Source: Acholeplasmatales bacterium (GTDB lineage Bacteria; Bacillota_I; Bacilli_A; Acholeplasmatales; Anaeroplasmataceae). From it: a stretch of 64,000 nt of DNA. Shown one piece after another: positions 44,994 to 53,430 of this stretch. The position numbers and the translations under genes are program-made. Position 1 is the first letter of the stretch; every line of letters begins with the position of its first letter. The notes below the pieces were generated by a model. It saw nothing but the letters and a program-made list of their open reading frames with translations. It was not told the DNA's origin and made no database searches. Location: positions 27,466-91,465 of the forward strand of contig JAFSJY010000064.1 of the NCBI GenBank assembly GCA_017449215.1, given 5' to 3'.

Positions 44994-45026
44994 AAAAAAG
45001 GAGCATACAATTACTATACGCTCCTT
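44994..45026 (-). terminator. Terminator after the HD-GYP gene
   Basis: AAGGAGC pairs with GCTCCTT around an imperfect inner stem, followed by TTTTATG on the - strand. Confidence 0.8.
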
Positions 45027-45033
45027 AAATATT

Positions 45034-47208
45034 CTATTCACGATTAACTAGATCATCGAACTCGTAATTATCGTCTTCGTCATCTTCATCTTCTTCATCG
45101 AAATCGTCATCGTCGTCTTCATCATCAAAATCGTCATCATCAAAATCGTCATCTTCGTCATCATCGTCGTCGAAATCATCATCTTCAGACTCATCATCCT
45201 CTGATTCATCTTCTAATTCCTCTAACTCTTCAGCTTCCTCAACAACTTCTTCTAATTCAGGCTCTGATTCTTCAATTACTTCTTCCTCGATTACCTCTTC
45301 GACAATTTCTTTTGGTTCTTCAGCTTTATTTTCCTTTTCACTTAAATTAGAAATAAATGCTTCAAATTCATCTGATTCCTCTTTTGCCTCTTCCTTATCA
45401 GATAATGAATTAACATAAGATTCAAAATCATCCTCAGTTTCATTTAGTTCTGCAGTGATTTCTTTAAATAGAGCACCAGCCTCCTCAGGCTCTTCCTCGA
45501 TTACCTCTTCTTCAAGTTCTTCTGGTTCATCTATTTCTTCTTCAAGGTCTTCTTCAGATCCATCTTCTAATTCAGCTTCCTCATCCTCAAGGTCGTCATC
45601 GTCTTCTTCATCATCGATGTCATCCTCATCATCAGATTCATCATCTTCATCTTCAGACTCTAATTCTTCATCGTCATCCAACTCCTCTAATTCTTCATCT
45701 GAATTTTCTTCTTCTAACTCATCAATGATTTCTTCAACCTCTTCAAGGTCTTCCACAGCTTCTTCAACTGTCTCTTCAACAGGTTCAGAAGCTACCTCTT
45801 CTAATTCTTCAATAACTTCTTCCTCAACGAATTCAGGATTATTTTCCTCTTCAACAGGTTCCTCATAAGATTCTTGATCTCTTTCGTCATTATCAAAAAT
45901 AGATCTATAAGTATCCTCATAATCAAATAAAGAGAATAATACCTTTGATCTAGATAATGCAGCAAACTCCTGTCTCATGGCATTATATTGTTCAATAACG
46001 TTTTGCTCAACACCCTTAGTAATTGTCATAATGTCTTCCCAATTATTAACAAGGTGATTAAATATTCTCTTATCTAATTTACCAGCAGCTACATCATTCT
46101 TTAATAATTCAATAATCTTTTCATCAGAGAATGAATCCTTATAGCTTCTCTTACAATATAAAGCACTTGTTATATCTGCAATCGCAATAATCTTATCACC
46201 AACAGATAAATCTCTTTCTCTTAATCCATCTGGATAACCAGAACCATCAAGCTTCTCATGGTGATGAGATGCTATATCAACAATCTTATATGAGAAGCAT
46301 CCTGTTACTATTTCTCTAGTATAAATAACATGCTTCTTCATTTCCTCATACATTTCCTGATTTAATCTACCAGGGAAGCATAATACCTCAAGTGGAACTC
46401 TAATCTTACCAATATCATGAATTAAAGATGCTAATCTAATTTCTGCGATCATTGAATCAGGAAGCTTAGATAATCTTGCTAATTCCTCTGCGATAGCTGC
46501 CACTGTAACAGTATGAGCTAATGTCTCACTATTATGGAATTCGAATGCATATGTTGCCATATCAATAAATCCCATAAGCTCATCTACTGAATAATTAGCA
46601 GATGAAATATATTTTGATGTTTCATAAATGAAAATAGAATTCTTATCATTTAGCTTTTCATAAATATCTGGTTGTTCCTTTAAAAGCTTAAACATCTTTG
46701 TAACCTGATCAGGATTAAAGACATGTCTCTTATCATTCTTAATTAATTCAATCATTTCAGGAACAGAATATTCCTGATAATTATATTCAACAATTTGATT
46801 AACTAATGTCATTAATAGACCAGCTTGCTGGTCTGGATCATAAGTGTCCTCTAAATATTTACTTTGATAGAATAATAGAGGCTTTGCGTCCTCACCAAAT
46901 GGAGAACAGTTATGCATAAATGCATATGAAGATGCGGCAGCTAGAGCGTGATTACTTCTTGGAATTACACCACTCTTATAATATGTACCAATATCCTTAA
47001 GCATACATAAAAGAGCTAGCTTAGAGCCCTTTGCTGGATTATCATCATATACCTTATATCTTTCAATATATCGTTTTAAAAGGAAGGCAGATCTAATACC
47101 ACAATCTACATAACCAGGATTAATTTCTGCTAATACCTTTCTTAAATATTTAAGAACTGAATTATCATCAAAATAATATGCACCAACGCTATTAATTCCG
47201 CTACCCAT
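45034..47208 (-). CDS. HD-GYP c-di-GMP phosphodiesterase with a long acidic C-terminal tail
   Basis: HD-GYP enzymes hydrolyse c-di-GMP to GMP/pGpG. In 724 residues, positions ~1-150 are a helical N-terminal region similar to other HD hydrolases in Bacillota; the HD-GYP core is ~220-400 with EFHNSETLAHTV, LIHDIGKIRVP near 263, the HHEKLDGSGYPDGL motif near 315 and IAIADITSALY. Residues ~441-724 are almost only Glu/Asp with Ser, Leu, Val, many in runs such as DDEDDESDDE. No membrane helix. Such a tail on this family is unusual; it may bind cations, basic proteins or be a spacer. SD AGGAGGA. Confidence 0.92.
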   Translation of the reverse strand: MGSGINSVGAYYFDDNSVLKYLRKVLAEINPGYVDCGIRSAFLLKRYIERYKVYDDNPAKGSKLALLCMLKDIGTYYKSGVIPRSNHALAAASSYAFMHNCSPFGEDAKPLLFYQSKYLEDTYDPDQQAGLLMTLVNQIVEYNYQEYSVPEMIELIKNDKRHVFNPDQVTKMFKLLKEQPDIYEKLNDKNSIFIYETSKYISSANYSVDELMGFIDMATYAFEFHNSETLAHTVTVAAIAEELARLSKLPDSMIAEIRLASLIHDIGKIRVPLEVLCFPGRLNQEMYEEMKKHVIYTREIVTGCFSYKIVDIASHHHEKLDGSGYPDGLRERDLSVGDKIIAIADITSALYCKRSYKDSFSDEKIIELLKNDVAAGKLDKRIFNHLVNNWEDIMTITKGVEQNVIEQYNAMRQEFAALSRSKVLFSLFDYEDTYRSIFDNDERDQESYEEPVEEENNPEFVEEEVIEELEEVASEPVEETVEEAVEDLEEVEEIIDELEEENSDEELEELDDDEELESEDEDDESDDEDDIDDEEDDDDLEDEEAELEDGSEEDLEEEIDEPEELEEEVIEEEPEEAGALFKEITAELNETEDDFESYVNSLSDKEEAKEESDEFEAFISNLSEKENKAEEPKEIVEEVIEEEVIEESEPELEEVVEEAEELEELEDESEDDESEDDDFDDDDDEDDDFDDDDFDDEDDDDDFDEEDEDDEDDNYEFDDLVNRE

Positions 47209-47269
47209 GATATTATCCTCCTACTCAAACGCTAATTAAATTATAATTTAATTTAAAAATTCATTCAAC

Positions 47270-47293
47270 AATAAAAGTCCACTTTCGTGGACT
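47270..47293 (-). terminator. Terminator after the cardiolipin synthase gene
   Basis: AGTCCAC-GAAA-GTGGACT followed by TTTATT on the - strand. Confidence 0.85.
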
Positions 47294-47296
47294 ATT

Positions 47297-48838
47297 TTAA
47301 AACATAGGACTGAATATATTTAAAAAGAACGCAAGTAATCTTTGACTAATCGGTCTTTTTGACCATTTCTCTAATGTTATTAGCTCTGATTCATTAATAG
47401 TATTAATATAATCATCGCACATCTTTTTAATTTCAGTTTCATTCATTACTAAGGCACCATTTTCAAAGTGTAGGAATAAGCTTCTATAATCCATATTGGC
47501 TGTTCCAATATAAGCATATGAATCATCTATGATTATATTCTTAGCATGAGTAAATCCTTTAGTAAACTCATATACCTTACCATTTTCCTTTAGGATAGAA
47601 CCAAATCTTTCTCTACCCATATAAAAGGCACTCTTCTTATCTGGAATATGAGGCATTAAAATTCTTACATCTAGACCCTGTCTACATTTAAGTTCTAATA
47701 AATCTAGTAATGCATCATCAATAATAAAATAAGGTGTTGAAATATAAATACTCTTTTTAGCAGATGAAATCATTGTTGAAAATAAATCATATGTCACATT
47801 ACCAACATATTGTGGACCATCAGTAAATGGCATAACATATCCATTTGATTCATATTTAGGTATTTCAATTGTTTCATCATATTCTAGTAATGTCTTAGTA
47901 GATGCATACCACATCTCTAAAAATTGAATAGCAAATGAAAAGGCAGCCTCTCCTTCATATTTACCACTATTATCTCTCCAATATCCAAATCTTTCTTCAT
48001 AATGAACATATTCATCTGCTAAATTATCTCCACCACAATAAGCAATCTTATAATCAATTACAGCAAGCTTTCTATGGTTTCTATAATTAGCTAAGATATT
48101 AAGATTTGTACCTAATGCTTCATAAGCACATACTTCACAGTTTTGAATCCTAGCTAGCTTCTTTAATATCTTTCCATTTCGTTGTCCACGACATCCAATG
48201 TCGTCATACAATATCTTAATTATTACTCCAGAATTTCCTCTTTCTTCTAATATTTCTAATAATTCATCAGTTAGCTTACCAGGAGATATAATAAAATATT
48301 CTAAGAAGATATATTTTTTTGCTTTCTTTAAGCTTTCAAACATATCATCATCCTTTTCCTTAGCATCCTTAAAGAATGTAAATCTAGAGCAATTTGATAC
48401 AGGAGCGAATGTAGTATTTCCTACTACCTTAGCAGCGTTATAATAATCAATATTTATATCCTTAGTTTCTTCTATTGCGTTATCAAAATCATATTTCTTA
48501 ACATTGTTACGCATCTTTGTTCTTTTATTTTTAGATATTTGTCTTGAGGTTAAATTTAATAAATATAAAACACCAAAGAACACTGGTAACATTAATATTA
48601 AAATACACCATGTTAATTTATAATTAGCATTTATATTTCTTCTTACAATTGTAAAGCATAATAATAATCCAGATATTTCCTCTACAGCAAAAATAATACC
48701 GATATGGGTTGCACTATCAATAGAAAAATAAATTGTTAGTCCAAATATACCAAGCTGTAATAGCATAAAAATTGCTGATATTAAAAATAATATTATTCTT
48801 TTCCATGCAGGAAGAGACATACGTTCACTATATATCAT
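47297..48838 (-). CDS. cls: Cardiolipin synthase (phospholipase D family)
   Basis: Joins two phosphatidylglycerols into cardiolipin at the membrane. In the 513 residues, two N-terminal membrane helices (about 15-37 and 45-65, plus a third near 75-95) precede two PLD HKD motifs: NYRNHRKLAVID with GGDNLADEY near 255-280, and FTHAKNIIIDDSYAYIGTANM near 430-450. Both are intact. M1 is used: SD AGAGG lies 9 bases upstream. It ends at its own terminator. Confidence 0.94.
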   Translation of the reverse strand: MIYSERMSLPAWKRIILFLISAIFMLLQLGIFGLTIYFSIDSATHIGIIFAVEEISGLLLCFTIVRRNINANYKLTWCILILMLPVFFGVLYLLNLTSRQISKNKRTKMRNNVKKYDFDNAIEETKDINIDYYNAAKVVGNTTFAPVSNCSRFTFFKDAKEKDDDMFESLKKAKKYIFLEYFIISPGKLTDELLEILEERGNSGVIIKILYDDIGCRGQRNGKILKKLARIQNCEVCAYEALGTNLNILANYRNHRKLAVIDYKIAYCGGDNLADEYVHYEERFGYWRDNSGKYEGEAAFSFAIQFLEMWYASTKTLLEYDETIEIPKYESNGYVMPFTDGPQYVGNVTYDLFSTMISSAKKSIYISTPYFIIDDALLDLLELKCRQGLDVRILMPHIPDKKSAFYMGRERFGSILKENGKVYEFTKGFTHAKNIIIDDSYAYIGTANMDYRSLFLHFENGALVMNETEIKKMCDDYINTINESELITLEKWSKRPISQRLLAFFLNIFSPMF

Positions 48839-48881
48839 ATTTATTAACCTCTATAAGAAATTATATAATTTTATGAGAAAG

Positions 48882-48907
48882 AAAAAAAGCCTATTTTAAA
48901 ATAGGCC
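48882..48907 (-). terminator. Terminator after asnS
   Basis: GCCTATTTTAAAATAGGC is a perfect palindrome, followed by TTTTTTTC on the - strand. Confidence 0.85.
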
Positions 48908-48913
48908 TAGTTT

Positions 48914-50290
48914 CTAATATTCACAGTTCTTTGGTGTTCTAGGATATGGAATAACATCTCTTATGTTATCTACACCTGTTAGATACATAATTAATCTTTC
49001 AAATCCCATACCAAATCCTGAATGTACACATCCACCATATCTTCTAGTATCTAAATACCACTGGATTGGTTCTGGATCTACATTTAATTCCTTCATTCTA
49101 TTTAATAATACGTCAAGGTTTTCCTCTCTTTGAGAACCACCCATTAATTCTCCTGAAATAGGAACAATTAAATCTACAGCGGCAACAGTCTTGTTATCTG
49201 GGTTAACCTTCATATACCAAGCCTTGATATCCTTTGGCCAGTTTGTAATAAATACTGGTCCATTGAAATGCTCAGTAATATATCTTTCATGCTCTTTTGC
49301 AATATCATCCTCATAAGATGGCTTAAATTCCCACTTCTTACCTGATTGTAATAATAAATCAATACAATCATGGTGAGAAATTCTAACGAACTTAGAGTTT
49401 ACAATAGCCTCTAGCTTAGCTCTTAAGCCCTTTTCAATGAATTGATCACATAAATCAATTTCAGCCTTACAGTTATCAAGTACATACTTAATTACATACT
49501 TAAGCATATCCTCTTCGATATCCATTAAGCCCTCTAGATCACAGAATGCCATTTCTGGTTCAATCATCCAGAACTCATTTGCGTGAGTCTTAGTATTTGA
49601 ATTCTCTGTTCTAAACGTAGGACCAAATGTATAAATATCACTAAATGCCATAGCGAATGTTTCACCCTGTAATTGACCAGAGCCTGTAATGAATGCCTGC
49701 TTACCAAATAAATCCTCTGAAAAATCTACCTTTCCTTCAGCCTTAGGTAAATTATTCATATCTAAAGTAGTTACCTTAAACATTTGGTCACTACCCTCGC
49801 AGTCAGCGCATGTGATTAATGGTGTATGAACATATAAATAACCATTAGATTGGAAATATGAATGAATAGCCATAGCAGCTACACTTCTAATTCTAAATAC
49901 AGCATTGAACTTATTAGTTCTAGCTCTTAAATGAGCATTATCTCTTAAGAATTCAGGTGTATGTCTCTTAGGCTGAATTGGATAATTCTCAGGACAATCA
50001 CCCAGCATAACTACTTCCTTAGCATGCATCTCAAGAGGCTGCTTAGCATCTGGTGTTAAAATAATATCACCAGTAACCTTAACTGACATACCTACTCTAT
50101 ATTTTGAAATCTCTTCAAAATTAAAAATAGCATTGTCATATACAACCTGTAAATTTAATACAGTTGAACCATCATTAATTGTTAAGAAACCGAATTGTGA
50201 TTGAGCTCTATTTGTTCTAACCCAACCATAAACAGTAGCTTCTTTTGCTTTTAATTCATCAAATAATACTTTTACCTTATCTCTTTTCAT
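48914..50290 (-). CDS. asnS: Asparaginyl-tRNA synthetase
   Basis: Charges tRNA-Asn. The 458-residue class IIb enzyme has the OB-fold anticodon domain (residues ~15-100, VYGWVRTNRAQSQFGFLTIN), motif 2 around GPTFRTENSNTKTHANEFWM, and motif 3 FGMGFERLIMYLTG. EFWMIEPEMAF supports AsnRS. SD GGAGGAG. It overlaps the flavodoxin gene by 14 bases and is under the T-box riboswitch upstream of that gene. Confidence 0.96.
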   Translation of the reverse strand: MKRDKVKVLFDELKAKEATVYGWVRTNRAQSQFGFLTINDGSTVLNLQVVYDNAIFNFEEISKYRVGMSVKVTGDIILTPDAKQPLEMHAKEVVMLGDCPENYPIQPKRHTPEFLRDNAHLRARTNKFNAVFRIRSVAAMAIHSYFQSNGYLYVHTPLITCADCEGSDQMFKVTTLDMNNLPKAEGKVDFSEDLFGKQAFITGSGQLQGETFAMAFSDIYTFGPTFRTENSNTKTHANEFWMIEPEMAFCDLEGLMDIEEDMLKYVIKYVLDNCKAEIDLCDQFIEKGLRAKLEAIVNSKFVRISHHDCIDLLLQSGKKWEFKPSYEDDIAKEHERYITEHFNGPVFITNWPKDIKAWYMKVNPDNKTVAAVDLIVPISGELMGGSQREENLDVLLNRMKELNVDPEPIQWYLDTRRYGGCVHSGFGMGFERLIMYLTGVDNIRDVIPYPRTPKNCEY

Positions 50291-50735
50291 TTATAAACTC
50301 CTCCAATTTCTTTAATTCTTCATTATGTTTCTTAGGTTCTTTTAATATGACTACTTTCGCATTTTTATAATTATCATTTATTTTATCTAATGCCTTAGGT
50401 GCTTCACCTGAACCACTATATAATATAAAACTAATTTTCTTATTACTTAAATCTGTAACATTTAATACAGTATTTATAGGACATGAAAATTTAGAATTCC
50501 ATATAGGTGAACCAATAACAATTTCATCATAATTAGATACATTATTATCATAATCTACTAATTTAAATTTCTTATTTAAACCAGCGTAGAATCCACCTCT
50601 AAATATTCCAAAGAAATTATTTTTTAATTTCTTCTTAGGTGTAACCTTTCTAATATCATAGCCATTTTGATTTAATAAATCCGCTATAATATCACCGTTA
50701 CCACTTAAAGAATAATATATAAATAGCTTAGACAT
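50277..50735 (-). CDS. Flavodoxin-family protein
   Basis: A 152-residue FMN-binding fold: KLFIYYSLSGNGDIIADLL gives the phosphate-binding loop (SLSGNGD), IVIGSPIWNSKFSCPI and FILYSGSGEA are the isoalloxazine-side loops. It may be an electron carrier or an NAD(P)H-type reductase; no partner is visible. The frame extends 33 codons into the T-box terminator, but the ATG at 50733-50735 with SD GAGGAG is the real start. It is the first gene of the T-box operon and overlaps asnS. Confidence 0.9.
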   Translation of the reverse strand: MSKLFIYYSLSGNGDIIADLLNQNGYDIRKVTPKKKLKNNFFGIFRGGFYAGLNKKFKLVDYDNNVSNYDEIVIGSPIWNSKFSCPINTVLNVTDLSNKKISFILYSGSGEAPKALDKINDNYKNAKVVILKEPKKHNEELKKLEEFINEKR

Positions 50736-50756
50736 TTTATCATCTCCTCGTATAAT

Positions 50757-50986
50757 AAAAAAAATCCTTAAAGCATATTGCTCTAAGGACGAATAATCGC
50801 GGTACCACCTTAGTTCTGTATAAACATACAGCACCTCATTAATCTTTTAACGCAAGATATACGGATGGTTCTACTTAATTTCTTCCATCAACTCCAGGAT
50901 GTTCTCCATATTATTACCTTATCTCTTTTCACCAACCGAGACTCTCTTCTAAAGGAATTCATAATACTTCGTTCCTATCAACGCAC
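50757..50986 (-). promoter_or_regulatory. T-box riboswitch (tRNA-Asn, predicted)
   Basis: The - strand RNA holds the T-box sequence AAGGTGGTACCGCG (50797-50812 region), the Stem I elements AGAGAG, GGTTGGTGAAAA and the GAGAACATCC region with AAC as the likely Asn specifier, and a terminator TCCTTA/TAAGGA with eight U near 50761-50790. Uncharged tRNA-Asn would favour the antiterminator and turn on flavodoxin-asnS. Specifier assignment rests on sequence pattern only. Confidence 0.9.
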
Positions 50987-50992
50987 ATTTTT

Positions 50993-51020
50993 ATTATATA
51001 TCTTTCATAAAATATTTCAA
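50993..51020 (-). promoter_or_regulatory. Promoter of the T-box operon
   Basis: TTGAAA (51015-51020) and TATAAT (50993-50998), spacing 16, placed just ahead of Stem I. A second TTGACA lies at 51066-51071 with only a poor -10. Confidence 0.75.
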
Positions 51021-51166
51021 TTGTTATTTGATTTTAAGAAAAATTATTCACTTTACTTAACACTTGTCAACGGAACAGCATTTTTTCTTAACATATAACA
51101 AACTATTACTTTAAAAAGATTATTAAAAATTATAAAATAATATTAAAGATAAAAGGAGATTAAACT

Positions 51167-51559
51167 ATGTGTATATTTTGTGAAATAATTAAAGGAAATA
51201 TTCCATCTAAAAAGGTATATGAGGATGAAAACGTAGTTGCTATTCTAGATATATCACAAGCAACTAAGGGTCATACATTAGTTTTACCTAAGAAGCATTA
51301 TGCTAATGTATTAGAAATTGAATATCCTGAATACGAGGCAGTAATGATTGCTGTTAAGAAGGTATGTGAAAAGATTAATGTTATTTATAAGCCAGAAGGC
51401 TTCAACATTTTAAATAACTGTGGTGAAGCAGCTGGTCAAACAGTTAATCATTTCCATGTTCATATTCTTCCTCGTTATAAGGATGATGATTTAAAGATTG
51501 AATTTACTGATCATTCTAAAACTTGTAATTTAGATGAAGTAGCTTCTGATTTAGAGTAA
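51167..51559 (+). CDS. HIT family (histidine triad) nucleotide hydrolase
   Basis: HIT proteins cleave nucleoside phosphoramidates, AMP-lysine and similar bonds. The 130 residues begin MCIFCEIIKGNIPSKKVYED and end with the catalytic triad in AGQTVNHFHVHILPRY near residue 100. The two Cys in CIFC are typical of HinT-like members. AAAGGAG precedes ATG by 8 bases. One of only two protein genes on the + strand. It shares a bidirectional terminator with the ATPase gene. Confidence 0.95.
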   Translation: MCIFCEIIKGNIPSKKVYEDENVVAILDISQATKGHTLVLPKKHYANVLEIEYPEYEAVMIAVKKVCEKINVIYKPEGFNILNNCGEAAGQTVNHFHVHILPRYKDDDLKIEFTDHSKTCNLDEVASDLE

Positions 51560-51584
51560 TATTTATATTTAAAAAAATACTGTA

Positions 51585-51609
51585 ACCAATTTAAACGGCT
51601 ACAGTATTT
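51585..51609. terminator. Bidirectional terminator between HIT and ATPase genes
   Basis: AAATACTGTA pairs with TACAGTATTT; U-runs follow on both strands (TTTTTTAA on + and TTTTTTTA on -). Confidence 0.85.
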
Positions 51610-51610
51610 T

Positions 51611-52651
51611 TTAATTCTCATATTCAGTTGTAAATGAAATAAATTCCTTGAATCTAGGTAATTTAAAAACAATACTATTTCTATCTTCTTCCAATATACC
51701 TTTTAATACTAATTTATTTTTGTAAGAAGATAATTGAGATTTTGATATATTACATTTTTCAATTATGTTGTTATTAGAATTATCAACGATTGATGCTTGT
51801 AATATTTCTTGTTCCTTTTTAGATAATTCATTATAAATTATTCTATATGCTCTTTCTTGAATCAATTCATCAAATTTTTGAATAATTTGTTCGTCTAAAT
51901 CCTTTTTATTTCCTAAATATAATAAATTACCCAACAATTGATATGCAAATGCGTAACCCTTTGTAAATTTAGCTAATTTAATGCATTCCTCCTCTTCAAT
52001 ATTAAATATGTTTTTATAAGAGTTCGCAATTGACCTAGGATTTAAAGAATCAATATATATTTTGGGAGCTCTATATAAGAATGTTAATGATTTTTGATTT
52101 TCAAGTGAAGAAATATTTTGATACAACCCTGTCATTATTAAGAATACTGAAAAATTTTCTCTTAAAAATGTTTGGTATTCATGACAGAACACCTTCATAT
52201 ACGTATTAGAAACTACTTCATCTATTCCGATTAATACTTTTATATTCTTCTTTTTTAAATACTCAAATTCTCTTTTTAACAATGATGATACACTTGAAAT
52301 TGGTTCTTTACCTTTAATTGAAATACCAAATCCATTAAAGGAAAAACTAAATTCAGTTGATAAAAATAATTTCTTTAGTTTTCCTTCATCATATATTTTA
52401 GCAGCAAGCTGTTCTAATAAATCACTTTCTGGATTTAATTCAACACAAATCCAATCACTATTCTTTTTATAATAATTAGAAATATTTGTCATTGCAACAG
52501 TCTTACCGCTTCCTCTTATACCTGTTAATATATAAACATAAGAAAAAGGATATTCACTAGAAAAAGAATCGTAGATTTCATGCAATTCATTTTCTCTTGA
52601 AATAATAGAAAATGGTTCTTTACCAAAATTGATATTAAATGGATTTTGCAT
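51611..52651 (-). CDS. AAA/STAND-like ATPase with C-terminal winged helix
   Basis: 346 residues. The P-loop ATPase (about 20-230) shows Walker A ILTGIRGSGKTVAM near 44-52, Walker B LIGIDEVVSNTY near 140-150, and a sensor-like LIMTGLYQNISSL. It resembles the small archaeal-type ATPases (ATPase_2) also widespread in gut Bacillota. Residues ~265-340 (LSKKEQEILQASIVDNSNNN, IEKCNISKSQLSSYKNKLV, LKGILEEDRNSIVFKLPRF) form a winged-helix, so DNA binding is likely. An array of GAACTTT repeats directly upstream could be its own binding site. SD GAGGGGGTGAT. Confidence 0.85.
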   Translation of the reverse strand: MQNPFNINFGKEPFSIISRENELHEIYDSFSSEYPFSYVYILTGIRGSGKTVAMTNISNYYKKNSDWICVELNPESDLLEQLAAKIYDEGKLKKLFLSTEFSFSFNGFGISIKGKEPISSVSSLLKREFEYLKKKNIKVLIGIDEVVSNTYMKVFCHEYQTFLRENFSVFLIMTGLYQNISSLENQKSLTFLYRAPKIYIDSLNPRSIANSYKNIFNIEEEECIKLAKFTKGYAFAYQLLGNLLYLGNKKDLDEQIIQKFDELIQERAYRIIYNELSKKEQEILQASIVDNSNNNIIEKCNISKSQLSSYKNKLVLKGILEEDRNSIVFKLPRFKEFISFTTEYEN

Positions 52652-52676
52652 AAAGTATCACCCCCTCTTTATTTAT

Positions 52677-52704
52677 ATTATATCACTACATTATGAACTT
52701 TCAA
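52677..52704 (-). promoter_or_regulatory. Promoter of the ATPase gene
   Basis: TTGAAA (52699-52704) and TATAAT (52677-52682), 16 bases apart, with TGA making it an extended -10. It overlaps the first GAAC repeat. Confidence 0.7.
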
Positions 52705-52797
52705 TTTTTTTATGAACTTTAGTGAACTTTGTTTGATTTTTTAAACTTTTATGAACTTTAGTGAACTTTATAAACTTTTATGAACTTTTATGAACTA
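52691..52797. repeat. Array of nine TGAACTTT-like repeats, helically phased
   Basis: On the + strand, (A/G)TGAACTTT(A) or TAAACTTT units have their C at 52698, 52717, 52727, 52746, 52756, 52766, 52775, 52785 and 52795. The steps are 19, 10, 19, 10, 10, 9, 10, 10: all whole turns of the helix. On the - strand they read AAAGTTCA and lie immediately upstream of and overlapping the ATPase promoter. Confidence 0.85.
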
Positions 52798-52842
52798 TTG
52801 CTTTTGGAGCCAAAATAAAAGAGATTCAAACGAACCCCTTAA

Positions 52843-53307
52843 TTAATCTAATGGTACTAAATTAGTCTTCTTTTCTGTTGCTACTACAATAGATGTATCG
52901 ATATTAGATACAGCTGGAATTGATAATAGCTTATCAAAAATGAAGTCTCTATAATACTGGAATGATTTAGCTACTATCTTTAATAAGAATGCAGCCTCAC
53001 CAGTAATAGTATAACATTCTACTATTTCTGGAATCTTATTAGCTTCTCTAATGAAGTTTGTAGAAGACTCTCTATTTAATGGATGCATAGAAATTTTAGC
53101 GAAGCATGTGATTTCATATCCTAAAATCTTCTCATCAACCATTGCAGTATATTGCTTAATTACCTTTTGTTCCTTTAAATTCTTAACACGTAATAGGCAT
53201 GAAGATGGAGCTAATCCAATTTTCTTAGATAATTCAATATTACTAATTGATGCATCTTCTTGCAAATATTTGATTATTTTCTTATCAAATTCATCTAAAT
53301 TAATCAT
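52843..53307 (-). CDS. Lrp/AsnC-family transcriptional regulator
   Basis: Amino-acid responsive regulator, 154 residues. The N-terminal winged HTH covers residues 1-50 (DEFDKKIIKYLQEDASISNI, ELSKKIGLAPSSCLLRVKNL), and the RAM ligand domain about 65-140 (CFAKISMHPLNRESSTNFIR, ECYTITGEAAFLLKIVAKSF). Start: ATG at 53305-53307, since GGGTG lies 6 bases upstream; earlier in-frame ATGs have no SD. It has its own strong promoter. The target genes are not evident. Confidence 0.92.
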   Translation of the reverse strand: MINLDEFDKKIIKYLQEDASISNIELSKKIGLAPSSCLLRVKNLKEQKVIKQYTAMVDEKILGYEITCFAKISMHPLNRESSTNFIREANKIPEIVECYTITGEAAFLLKIVAKSFQYYRDFIFDKLLSIPAVSNIDTSIVVATEKKTNLVPLD

Positions 53308-53339
53308 AAACATCACCCATTCATCTAAAATACGTATAA

Positions 53340-53368
53340 ATTTTATCACATTTTCCTTTTGATGTCAA
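53340..53368 (-). promoter_or_regulatory. Promoter of the Lrp gene
   Basis: TTGACA (53363-53368) and TAAAAT (53340-53345), spacing 17, with TGA before the -10. Confidence 0.8.
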
Positions 53369-53430
53369 AGATTATTCGGTAAAAACGTGGTTTTTTCGAT
53401 AAAAATTCAAAAAATTTTAAGACATTTTAG

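Larger units (their letters stand above)
44722..45033. other. 312-base gap: prs promoter region and terminator
   Basis: It holds an extended -10 (TGA-TATAAT, 44799-44807 on the - strand) for prs, an AT-rich inverted repeat TAATATA/TATATTA beside it, and at the other end the terminator of the HD-GYP gene (44994-45026). About 44830-44990 shows no gene or clear structure. Confidence 0.6.

Noticed and set aside
45455..45868. + strand serine-rich ORF
   Set aside because: Antisense shadow of the Glu/Asp tail of the HD-GYP gene.
50736..50834. 33-codon N-terminal extension of flavodoxin
   Set aside because: It lies in the T-box antiterminator; the ATG at 50735 has the SD.
52691..52797. Iterons of a replication origin
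   Set aside because: No rep or dnaA gene and no DnaA boxes; the array overlaps a gene promoter.
53370..53410. Hairpin TCG-GTAAAAA / TTTTTTCGA as a terminator
   Set aside because: Mismatches and no following U-run in the right direction; not convincing.
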